A stretch of DNA of 64,000 nucleotides from Pelagimonas sp017744045 (GTDB lineage: Bacteria > Pseudomonadota > Alphaproteobacteria > Rhodobacterales > Rhodobacteraceae), in the NCBI RefSeq assembly GCF_017744045.1, contig NZ_JAGHRD010000004.1, one strand, 5' to 3'. This document shows positions 17,188 to 25,600 of the stretch, piece by piece. Position numbers and translations under genes: made by a program. The notes below the pieces were generated by a model, which did not search any database, was not told the origin of the DNA, and saw nothing but the letters and a program-made list of their open reading frames with translations. The first letter of the stretch is position 1; every line of letters begins with the position of its first letter.

Positions 17188-17223
17188 AAAAAGGGCCTGC
17201 CCGGGTTTTCCCGGTGCAGGCCC
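17185..17223 (-). terminator. intrinsic terminator of the 36-codon gene
   Basis: On the minus strand a GC-rich hairpin (arms GGGCCTGC + CCGGG at 17193-17205 and CCCGG + GCAGGCCC at 17210-17223, with a four-base loop) is followed by seven T residues (17192-17186). On the plus strand no T-tract follows, so it acts on minus-strand transcription. Confidence 0.85.
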
Positions 17224-17264
17224 GCAATGGCATCACCGCCGGTGCCATGGTTTTGGTTTCCGGG

Positions 17265-17375
17265 TCAAGACCCGTAGCGTTCCAACAAGGTTCGCAGCGC
17301 AAAAGGTGACAAGGGAAACAAACTTGGCTGCGTCCCCTGACGGGGTGGTGCTGGCGAAATCGGATGATTGTGCAT
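17265..17375 (-). CDS. compact small protein gene, 36 aa
   Basis: The ORF begins MHNHPISPAPPRQGTQ and ends FALRTLLERYGS. A strong Shine-Dalgarno, GGGAGGAAAGAG, immediately precedes the ATG. A plausible promoter (TTGGAT, 16 bp, TATCAA on the minus strand) lies about 20-50 nt upstream, and an intrinsic terminator lies 42 nt after the stop. The whole transcript would be about 200 nt. The first half is Pro-rich and the end amphipathic. No family is recognised; it may encode a small protein or be a dual-function sRNA. Confidence 0.65.
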   Translation of the reverse strand: MHNHPISPAPPRQGTQPSLFPLSPFALRTLLERYGS

Positions 17376-17471
17376 CTCTTTCCTCCCATGACATTTGATA
17401 GGAATATGGCAAGACAATCCAAGTTTTTAAGGGGGAGAGACACCGCCGGCTTCCCCGCTGCCGGATTTAGA

Positions 17472-17879
17472 TCAGGTCTCAGTGTCCGCAAATGGCTCTG
17501 CAACCACCTGCCAATCATCTTCATAAACGACATAGCCAATACGGTCTGAGCGAAGTGTTTCAAAGACATAGCCATGGGATTGGAGCAAAGCCATCAACCC
17601 ATGCGCCTTTCCCAAAGCCTCTGCCGCCTGCGGCTTGAACCAGCTTAGGCCTCGGGTGCTTTGCTGCGATGCTGACTGTGATCTCGACCGAGAAAAACGC
17701 GCTGGAATAGGTAAGTTTTCACGAAACCAAGCCAAATACTCTTCCAATTGCGCTGAACTGAATTCATCCAGATCCTGTTTCTCGCGCAGCTCGTAAGCTG
17801 CACAAAAGAAACCTTCGCGATGACCGGTATCCTCGACGCGCTGCGGGCGTACAAATCGCAAGAACACCCGAGAAACCAC
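17472..17879 (-). CDS. hypothetical protein, 135 aa
   Basis: A soluble protein containing REGFFCAAYELREKQDLDEF and EYLAWFRENLPIPARFSRSR, the latter like the start of small toxin-antitoxin-neighbour or DUF-type proteins but without a family I can name. It ends YEDDWQVVAEPFADTET. It follows the 133-residue gene upstream by two nt on the same strand, so the pair is probably co-transcribed and co-translated. Confidence 0.7.
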   Translation of the reverse strand: MVSRVFLRFVRPQRVEDTGHREGFFCAAYELREKQDLDEFSSAQLEEYLAWFRENLPIPARFSRSRSQSASQQSTRGLSWFKPQAAEALGKAHGLMALLQSHGYVFETLRSDRIGYVVYEDDWQVVAEPFADTET

Positions 17880-17881
17880 CC

Positions 17882-18283
17882 TTATTTTTTCAGCATCCGG
17901 TCCGCCTTTTTGCGGACCAGAACTGTGCGTAGATCATGCATGGCCAGCAACAGGTCATCTGTCACCTCTTCGAGCTGATCATCGGTGGCGCGTGATTGCG
18001 CCCATTGGGTGGTCAGGTTCATGTGGTCCACAGCGCGGTGGATGTCGTCAATATCACGCATCGCCAGCAAAGCCTTGCGTCGGGCGATCCAGTTGGTGAT
18101 TTCCTTTTTATCCGCCGCAGACAATGTCCGGTCCCCGTGCGGTTTGAACTCGCCCTTGTTCAGGTTGATCACCGCGATCTGTTCCATCTCGATCCGGCGC
18201 TGGCGGTTTTCCGTGTCGACACGAAACACCGCCGCCCCGTTTTCACGGATGCGGTAATAATACTCTGGCAGTTCTCCGGCCAT
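17882..18283 (-). CDS. conserved hypothetical protein, 133 aa
   Basis: Opens MAGELPEYYYRIRENGAAVF and is predicted largely helical after residue 55, with many charged residues and no membrane segment. I recall similar proteins near aspartate aminotransferase genes in roseobacters but know no function. It lies 25 nt downstream of aspC and 2 nt upstream of the 135-residue gene, on one strand, which suggests a three-gene transcript. Confidence 0.75.
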   Translation of the reverse strand: MAGELPEYYYRIRENGAAVFRVDTENRQRRIEMEQIAVINLNKGEFKPHGDRTLSAADKKEITNWIARRKALLAMRDIDDIHRAVDHMNLTTQWAQSRATDDQLEEVTDDLLLAMHDLRTVLVRKKADRMLKK

Positions 18284-18308
18284 GCTGTTCTCCTGCCCCT
18301 TTGTTAAC

Positions 18309-19511
18309 TCACACCAACCCGTCGCAGAAACGCGCGATCCGGGTGCAGGCCTCTGTTAAGGCCTCATCAGACGTAGCGTAGCTGACCCGGAAATTCGGTG
18401 ACAAGCCAAAAGCGGCCCCAAAGACAACGGCAACCCCTTCTTCTTCGAGCAAAGCCTTGCAGAAGGCTTCGTCATTGTCGATCTTCGCCCCTCCGGCCGA
18501 GGTTTTGCCCATGCAATCGGCAATCGACGGATAGACGTAAAATGCCCCTTCCGGGGTTTCGCATGTGATGCCCTTGCAGGCATTCAACATCTCAACAACC
18601 AGATTGCGACGACGCAGGAAGGCCTCGGAGCGTTCGGCCAGAAACTCTTGCGGCCCGTTCAGCGCCTCGACCGCTGCCCATTGGCTGATGCTGGAGGGGT
18701 TGGTGGTGGATTGGCCCTGAATCTTGCGCATGGCGGCGATCAGAGGCTCGGGCCCGCCCGCATAACCAATACGCCAGCCAGTCATGGCATAAGCCTTGGA
18801 CACACCATTTACGGTCAGGGTGCGGTCATAAAGACGCGGTTCAATCTGCGCCGGGGTGGTGAATTCAAACCCATCATAGGCGAGGTGTTCATACATATCA
18901 TCGCTCATGACCCAGACATGATCATGCCGCATGAGCACATCGGTCAGCGCCTGCAATTCCTCACGCGAATAACCGGCTCCGGTCGGGTTGGAGGGCGAGT
19001 TGAAGATCAGCCATTTGGTTTTTGGCGTGATCGCTGCCTCCAGGGCTTCGGGCGTGATTTTGTAACCAAGCTGACGCTCACCTTCGACGATCACCGGTTC
19101 CCCGCCGCCCAGACGCACCATATCCGGATAGCTGACCCAATAAGGCGCGGGGATAATGACCTCATCCCCGGGGTTCAGGGTTGCCATCAGCGCATTATAC
19201 AGCACTTGTTTGCCACCGGTGCTGACACTGATCTGCTTGGGCGTATAGTCCAGCCCATTCTCCCGCTTGAATTTGGCGCAAATCGCCTCTTTCAACTCGA
19301 TAATGCCATCGGGTGCAGTGTATTTCGTTTTTCCCGCATCGATTGCCGCGATTGCGGCAGCTTTGATATTCTCGGGCGTGTCAAAATCAGGTTCACCGGC
19401 CCCCAGGCCAATCACGTCCCGACCAGCCGCCTTGAGCTCTTGCGCCAGTTGGGTCACAGCCACGGTGGGTGACGGTTTCACACGGTCGAGGGTCTGCGAC
19501 AGAAAGGACAT
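18309..19511 (-). CDS. aspC: pyridoxal-phosphate aminotransferase, aspartate type (class I)
   Basis: A 400-residue fold-type I enzyme of the Igamma subgroup found in alphaproteobacteria and Thermus. The PLP lysine is Lys239 in TVNGVSKAYAMTGWRIGY, and the cofactor-binding NSPSNPTGAGYSREEL motif is at residues 171-186. It should exchange amino groups between aspartate and 2-oxoglutarate; some members also accept aromatic or prephenate substrates, which sequence alone cannot exclude here. It is divergent from the XRE gene. Confidence 0.9.
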   Translation of the reverse strand: MSFLSQTLDRVKPSPTVAVTQLAQELKAAGRDVIGLGAGEPDFDTPENIKAAAIAAIDAGKTKYTAPDGIIELKEAICAKFKRENGLDYTPKQISVSTGGKQVLYNALMATLNPGDEVIIPAPYWVSYPDMVRLGGGEPVIVEGERQLGYKITPEALEAAITPKTKWLIFNSPSNPTGAGYSREELQALTDVLMRHDHVWVMSDDMYEHLAYDGFEFTTPAQIEPRLYDRTLTVNGVSKAYAMTGWRIGYAGGPEPLIAAMRKIQGQSTTNPSSISQWAAVEALNGPQEFLAERSEAFLRRRNLVVEMLNACKGITCETPEGAFYVYPSIADCMGKTSAGGAKIDNDEAFCKALLEEEGVAVVFGAAFGLSPNFRVSYATSDEALTEACTRIARFCDGLV

Positions 19512-19596
19512 GGGGCACCTGTTTGTAAATTTGCAGCTCCTGTCATAGTTTGCGCCACAGACCCAATCAAGCTATCCCAGAGGGGGAAATTGTACC

Positions 19597-19995
19597 ATGA
19601 ATGACGAAAACGGTTGGTACGGTCCGGAGTCTGCCACATTTGGTGATCGTCTCGCCGCCGCACGTGACGCGGCAGGCATGACGCAGGGCACCTTGGCCAA
19701 ACGGCTGGGCGTCAAATTGAAAAGCCTGCAAAATTGGGAAGAAGATCTTTCAGAGCCCCGCGCCAACAGGTTGTCCATGATGGCGGGCATTTTGAATGTT
19801 TCCATCGTCTGGCTGATCACCGGTGAGGGCGAGGGCCTTGGCGCGCCGGATGACGAAGAAACCTTGCCCCCCGATGTCACCGCAGTTTTGACCGAGATGC
19901 GCAGCCTGCGCGCCGAATTCAAAGCCCGCGCCGACCGGTTGGGATTGTTGGAAAAGAAACTGCGCGTATTGTTAAAGGAATCTGCCGCCCAATGA
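19597..19995 (+). CDS. XRE-family transcriptional regulator
   Basis: A 132-residue protein with an N-terminal helix-turn-helix (residues about 15-70: FGDRLAAARDAAGMTQGTLA, then LGVKLKSLQNWEED) and a C-terminal Glu/Leu/Arg-rich helix that looks like a coiled coil (TEMRSLRAEFKARADRLGLL). Its last four bases overlap the sdhE start (ATGA), so the two proteins are made together. Its target is unknown; regulation of the succinate dehydrogenase pathway is only a suggestion from context. Confidence 0.85.
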   Translation: MNDENGWYGPESATFGDRLAAARDAAGMTQGTLAKRLGVKLKSLQNWEEDLSEPRANRLSMMAGILNVSIVWLITGEGEGLGAPDDEETLPPDVTAVLTEMRSLRAEFKARADRLGLLEKKLRVLLKESAAQ

Positions 19996-20255
19996 CTGCT
20001 GAAACCCACGAAAACCGGTTGCGCCGTCTCAACATGCGCTCGATGCGGCGCGGCACGAAAGAGATGGACATCTTGTTGATGCGCTATACGGCGGCACGTT
20101 TGGCAGACCTGTCCGAGGCCGAACTGGACGCCTATGAGGCCCTGCTGGATGAGAATGATCAGGATATCTATCAGTGGATTTCCCAGCAAAAACCAGCCCC
20201 GACCGCGCACCAGCCCACCGTCAATGACATCATCGCCGTGGCCGCCAACGGCTGA
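19992..20255 (+). CDS. sdhE: succinate dehydrogenase assembly factor SdhE
   Basis: An 87-residue protein with the family's RGxxE motif (Arg20-Gly21-Thr-Lys-Glu24 in MRRGTKEMD) and the helix LSEAELDAYEALLDENDQDIYQW. SdhE (yeast Sdh5, YgfY) promotes covalent attachment of FAD to the SdhA flavoprotein. No sdh genes are in this window. Overlap with the XRE gene upstream indicates coupled translation. Confidence 0.9.
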   Translation: MTAETHENRLRRLNMRSMRRGTKEMDILLMRYTAARLADLSEAELDAYEALLDENDQDIYQWISQQKPAPTAHQPTVNDIIAVAANG

Positions 20256-20366
20256 GCAGGTTTTCGCTGTTTTCCCCCTGCCCTGACAGGAATGAGGATT
20301 CCGCTCGGGCCGCTGCCCGTGTTAGCCTGTCCTCAGGATTTGAGGTTTCAGGTATCGGGGTAGATC

Positions 20367-21614
20367 ATGGCGATCACACGACGCGCGTTTTCATTTGGGG
20401 CCACGGCCTTGGTTCTTGCGGGATGCGGTGGCGGCAGCACCAGCACGGCCCAGGTCTCGACCAAGACCAAGCTCGGGCCGGAATTCCTGCCCCAACCCAA
20501 TGCGTCTTATGACAAATGGGTTGTCGGGTTTAAGGAACGTGCGCGCGCACGTGGCATTTCCAATTCGACGCTGACAGCGGCCTTTCGTGGACAGGGCTAT
20601 TTGCCCGGCGTGATTGATCGCGACCGCAATCAAACCGAATTCAAACGCTCGCTCGAAGATTACCTTGCCATTGTTGCCCCGGAGGAAAAGGTAAGCTTTG
20701 GCCGCAAAGCCTATGCCAGCCAGCGCCGCGCGCTGGCGCAGGTTGAGGAACGCTATGGGGTGCCGTCCGAGATCATGGCGTCAATCTGGGGGCTGGAGAG
20801 TTACTTTGGCACCAAGCGCGGCTTGATCCCGGTGATCTCGGCCACGTCTACCCTCGCCTGGGAGGGGCGGCGCGGGCGTTTTTTTGAAAGCAACCTGATG
20901 AATGCGTTGCGTATCGTGCAATCCGGTGATGCGCGCCCGAATCAGTTGGTGGGCAGTTGGGCCGGAGCCATGGGTCATACGCAGCTTATCCCCGACGCCT
21001 ATCAGGCCCATGCGGTGGATTTTGACGGCGATGGCAAGCGTGATATCTGGAGCGAAAACCCCATCGACGCCTTTGCCACCACCGCCCGTTTCTTGCAAAA
21101 AGCGGGATGGAAAAAGGGGCGTACTTGGGGGCTGGAGGTTAAATTGCCTTCAGGTTTTGACGCAAGCATCGGCCATCGCAACAAACGCAGCGTCGACAAT
21201 TGGCGGTCTTTGGGTGTCAAATCTGCCGCTGGTGGCGGTCTGCCCGACCATGGATCAGCGGCCATTCTGGCCCCTATGGGGCGATCCAAGCCGGCCTTTT
21301 TGGTGTTTCACAACTTCAACATGATCAAACGCTACAACCCGTCGGACAATTATGCACTGGGGGTTGGTTTTATGGCGCATCGCTTGCAGGGCGGAGGGCC
21401 CTTGGTGACACCGTTTGGGCGCGACAAATATGGGCTCTTGCTGGAAGAGCGCAAAGCCCTGCAACGCGGGTTGACCCGCGCAGGGTTTGACGCAGGCCGC
21501 CCGGATGGGGTGATCGGCAAGAAAACCGAAGCCGCCATTCGTGGATTTGAAAAGGCGCGCGGCTTGCCCATCACCGGGAAACCCTCCACTGCGCTTTTGA
21601 AGCTGTTGCGCTAA
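20367..21614 (+). CDS. lytic murein transglycosylase (MltB type) with peptidoglycan-binding domain
   Basis: A 415-residue lipoprotein-type enzyme: signal TRRAFSFGATALVLAGC with lipobox Cys20 and a twin-arginine-like start. The SLT_2 catalytic domain covers residues about 35-330, with catalytic Glu144 in IMASIWGLESYFGT and the downstream MGHTQLIPDAY motif. Residues about 345-415 form a PG_binding_1 domain (RAGFDAGRPDGVIGKKTEAA). It should cut glycan strands to 1,6-anhydromuramic ends at the outer membrane or periplasm. Confidence 0.92.
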   Translation: MAITRRAFSFGATALVLAGCGGGSTSTAQVSTKTKLGPEFLPQPNASYDKWVVGFKERARARGISNSTLTAAFRGQGYLPGVIDRDRNQTEFKRSLEDYLAIVAPEEKVSFGRKAYASQRRALAQVEERYGVPSEIMASIWGLESYFGTKRGLIPVISATSTLAWEGRRGRFFESNLMNALRIVQSGDARPNQLVGSWAGAMGHTQLIPDAYQAHAVDFDGDGKRDIWSENPIDAFATTARFLQKAGWKKGRTWGLEVKLPSGFDASIGHRNKRSVDNWRSLGVKSAAGGGLPDHGSAAILAPMGRSKPAFLVFHNFNMIKRYNPSDNYALGVGFMAHRLQGGGPLVTPFGRDKYGLLLEERKALQRGLTRAGFDAGRPDGVIGKKTEAAIRGFEKARGLPITGKPSTALLKLLR

Positions 21615-21692
21615 TCGTTCAGAGCCTGTTCCAAATGTTGTTTGGGGCGGGATCGGTGATACTTTCTTTGTTTTCAAGAGGAAAAGACCGCA

Positions 21693-22514
21693 ATGACGGT
21701 TCCCCGTTTTTTGTTTCTTGCGCTCATTGTTATTCTTGCTTTGCCATGGCTGACCTTGGAAACCGCACGTGTTATCGCACCCAATGCGCAGGGGGCGTAT
21801 TCGGTTCAAACGATGTCGTTGACAACGTCCACACCGGCGACCCGCAATTATCGCGCCCCGCAAGACATCGGGGACGCGCGCAGCCTGACCATGGCCAAAT
21901 TCGGCCCGTTCGGACCACAGGTCACACGGACATATTATAGTCTCGGTGCAACCTCGGGCCCGACCCGCCCCGCAATTGTCCTGTTGCATGGTGCGGGTCG
22001 CGATGGCCGATCAATGTTGGATATGTGGAAATCTTTGGCCAAACATAAGGACGTTATCCTATTGGCCCCAAATGCGCGGCGGGCGCGGGGCTGGGGCCTG
22101 ATCGAAGACGGTGCCTTTGTTGCCAAGGACCTGCTCGACGACGCCAGACGCCATCATCCCATCGACCCTGACCGCATCTACATTGCTGGCCACTCGATGG
22201 GCGGAAAATTTGCCTTGCGGCTCGCCAATTTCGGGTTGGGACCATGGCAAGCTGTCTCGATCCATGCCGCCAGCCTTTGGCCAAATTCCATCTGGCCAGC
22301 GGGACGCCATATACCGATCCAAATGTTCACCGGCGCGCAGGATCAGGTCTTTAAATCAACATCCGTGCAGTCCACTGGGCAACGCCTGTCGCAGGCAGGG
22401 CACGATGTGCGCGTTTTCGAAATTCCGCGCCATTCCCATTGGTATTATGGAATAGGGCCACAATTGGCCTCGCGCGCTTGGGCGTTCTTTGAGACTGCGC
22501 GCCCCCGATCCTAA
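21693..22514 (+). CDS. exported alpha/beta hydrolase, esterase or PHB-depolymerase-like
   Basis: A 273-residue protein with an N-terminal signal or anchor (FLFLALIVILALPWLTL). The alpha/beta hydrolase core has the nucleophile elbow IAGHSMGGK (Ser168), an oxyanion strand VLLHGAGRDGR and a catalytic His in PRHSHWYYG near residue 250; the acid is probably Asp in TGAQDQVF. The pattern resembles LpqC/phospholipase-carboxylesterase proteins. The substrate is unknown. A double-hairpin element and a terminator follow the stop. Confidence 0.82.
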   Translation: MTVPRFLFLALIVILALPWLTLETARVIAPNAQGAYSVQTMSLTTSTPATRNYRAPQDIGDARSLTMAKFGPFGPQVTRTYYSLGATSGPTRPAIVLLHGAGRDGRSMLDMWKSLAKHKDVILLAPNARRARGWGLIEDGAFVAKDLLDDARRHHPIDPDRIYIAGHSMGGKFALRLANFGLGPWQAVSIHAASLWPNSIWPAGRHIPIQMFTGAQDQVFKSTSVQSTGQRLSQAGHDVRVFEIPRHSHWYYGIGPQLASRAWAFFETARPRS

Positions 22515-22543
22515 CCCAGACACAGGTCGTGCGGCTGGGCGAT

Positions 22544-22588
22544 CAAAAGTTTTGTGAAAACTTTTGCAAATTCCATTGATGGAATTTG
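22544..22588 (+). repeat. double-palindrome 3' element, copy 2
   Basis: Hairpin one has arms CAAAAGTTTT (22544-22553) and AAAACTTTTG (22557-22566). Hairpin two has arms CAAATTCCAT (22567-22576) and ATGGAATTTG (22579-22588). The junction TTTTGCAAATTCC is the same as in copies 1 and 3. It lies 29 nt after the hydrolase stop, in the same orientation. Confidence 0.8.
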
Positions 22589-22606
22589 GCTGCGCCTGCC
22601 TCGCGG

Positions 22607-22638
22607 AAAAAGGCGACCCAATGGGCCGCCTTTTTTCC
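22607..22638. terminator. bidirectional intrinsic terminator
   Basis: AAAAAGGCG and CCC face GGG and CGCCTTTTT around a three-base loop, with A-runs on one side and T-runs on the other. It sits between the convergent hydrolase and RTX genes and can stop transcription from both. Confidence 0.85.
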
Positions 22639-22654
22639 TTTTTCTTTAAGGCTC

Positions 22655-25600
22655 TCAGACCTCGATCAGCAGCCGCGCTTGATAGGCCTTGAGCGACATG
22701 CGTGCTGCACCAAAGGCTTCGCGACCGAGTGGCGAGACCAGTTGCGGGAAGAGCATCAGCAGCTCTTCGCGTTGGTCCATATCCAGCCCGGCCATTGACA
22801 GATCACCCGGTTGGAAGCTTTCGGTCCAGGTGCCATCGGACATCACCAGCTCGTGGCGGTCGAACATGAAATGCACATAGGTCACGCCCGCCTCTGGGCA
22901 TTCGCGGGTGATCCCCGGACGGCCCACCAGGTGGGTCGCGGCAACCAGCACTTCGTCCTCGCCAAAGAGCAGCTCAATCGCGTAGCCCGACATCACAACC
23001 CGGTGCTGCGGCGAGACGATCATGTCGCGTTCCGGCATGCCTTTGCCCAGGGCTCCGCGCGCGATGCGGATTGGTTGCAGCGACGGGTTGCAAGCGATCT
23101 CATCACCGCGAAGGACCTTGGCCCCGGCCCAGCGCACGGTCTGATAGCCGTTATCGCGGGTTAGGATCACGTCACCCTGACAGATTTCGGCCACATCGAC
23201 CTCGCCCTTGACCGTCTTGATCAAGGTACCCGGCGTGAAACAGGGCACGTAATTGACCTGTTCGATCTCCGAGAAAGACAGGGTGCTGCCATCCAGCCAT
23301 TCCACGGTGCCGCTTTCGGAGCCGGTCATGGTGATGGTCGCCGGGCCGGTCACGTTGAGCGTGTCGCCCAAGGTCTCGCCGCTTTCACCGCCGACAATGG
23401 TCAGGTTGCCGCCCGACACGTCACTGGCCCCGACATTAAAGATGTCGTCGCCGTCACCACCCTGCGCATTATCACCAGAGCCGACATTCAGCACGTCATT
23501 CCCCGCGCCGCCCATCATGGTATCCGCGCCGTCACCACCGGTCAGCGTGTCGGCATCATCGCCACCATCCAGGCTGTCATCGCCATCGCCGCCCGTGATC
23601 GTGTCAGAGCCAAGCCCACCATCGACCACGAGACCGCCTGTGTCACCCGACCCGTCAACACTGTCATCACCGTCATCCAGCAGGATGGTTTCGATGCCGG
23701 TAAAGGTGGCGGTGCTGGTGCCATCGCTCAGCGTGCCCGCCTCGTCACCGGTATAGGTCACCGTAACCGGGCCGGTCAGGCCAGAGGCATCAATCGTATC
23801 CTGATCCGCACCGGTGGTGGTGGTTTCGCCGCCATCAATGCTGTCATCGCCAAACCCGTCGTTGAGGGTAAAGAAATCCTCATCCGCACCGCCTGACAGA
23901 TCGTCGTCGCCGGTTCCGCCAATCAGCGTGTCGCGACCATCGCCGCCATCCAGCGTGTCACTGCCAGCTTGGCCATCCAGCACATCATCCCCGGCCTCGC
24001 CCAGAACGCTATCATCATCCAAACCAGCCATGACGGTGTCATCCCCGGCACCGGCTTGGATCGTGTCGATATCCGAAGCGGCAGGCCCATCGCCATTATC
24101 GACCATATCGCCTTCGGGATCGCCCAGATAGCTGTCATCGATCAGCTCACCCGCGCCGGTGCCCGACACGACGCCCGGAACCGGAGCCACTGGGGCCAAG
24201 GGGATGCCGATGGCTTCGAGTTGGTCGGGGCTTGAGACTTCGGCAACCGGCACACCAACCAGGGTGACGCTTTCACCATTCGGGAAGGTCAGGATCGCAT
24301 CGCCGGTGCCGTCGCCATTGGTGTCGGTGACAGTCACATCGTCGGTGTTGACCGGATCGCCGCCCGCATCGGTGAGGCCAGTGACATCCAGTTGATCATT
24401 GCCACTAAAGGTGCCATCGCCATTATCGGTCGGCGTCTCGAACTCTTCGATAACATCGTTGCCAAAACCATCATCCAGGATCAGCTCATCATTGACGCCA
24501 TCACTTGCGCCCAGCGCAATTGTGTCATCCCCTGCGCCACCTTCGATGGTGTCCGCGCCGCCATTACCAGCGATGCTGTCCGCCGCGGCGGAGCCTGTGA
24601 CACTGTCATTGCCCGAACCGAGCTCAAGCCGCTCGATCTCTTCAAAGCTGGTCGTGTCCGTGCCATCGGTGATGGTGCCGGCCTCATCACCCGTAAAGGT
24701 GACGGTCAGGTCATCGCTGAGCGCGGTCAGGTTGACTTCATCGCCCAGGGTTTCGCCGGTTTCACCGCCAATCAGGCTGTCATTGTCCAGACCTGCATCA
24801 ATGGTAAAGCGGTCATCGCCGCCTTCGCCGTGCACGGTGTCGTCACCTTCACCGGCATAGATGGTATCATCGCCTTCGCCCGCCTCGACGCTGTCATCGT
24901 CGGACCCGTCAGAATGATCAGCATTGTCGATCATGTCACCCTGCGGATCACCGGTATAGGCGGTGTCGATCACCTCGCCTGCGTCGGTGCCGGAGACAAC
25001 ATAGTCGCTGACCGGGGCGGCGGCTGGGATACCGATCGCTTCGAGCTGTTCCGGGCTGGAGACCTCGGAAACAGGCACACCCACCAAGGTCAGGCTTTCG
25101 CCATTCGGGAAGGTCAGGATGGCATCGCCGGTGCCGTCGCCATTGGTATCGGTGACGGTCACATCATCGGTGGTAACCGGGTCGCCGCCTGCATCGGTCA
25201 GGCCCGTGACATCCAGTTGATCATTGCCGGTAAAGGTGCCGTCGCCATTATCAGTCGGAGCTTCGAACTCTTCGATGATGTCATTGCCGTCGCCATCTTC
25301 AAAGATCAGCTCGTCGTTGACGCCATCAGATGCGCCCAGCGCAATCGTGTCATCCCCTGCGCCGCCGTCAATGGTATCTGCGCCGCCATTGCCTGCGATG
25401 CTTTCGTCACCGGCAGAGCCTGTCACGCTGTCATTGCCCGCGCCCAAGGCAAGTGTTTCGATCTCTTCAAAGGCCAGAGTGTCGATGCCGTCAGTAACTG
25501 TGCCGACCTCGTCACCCGAGAAGGTCACGGTCAGATCGTCGCTGATCGCGGTCAGGTCAACCGTGTCGCCATCAGTCTCGCCTGTCTCGCCGCCGATCAG

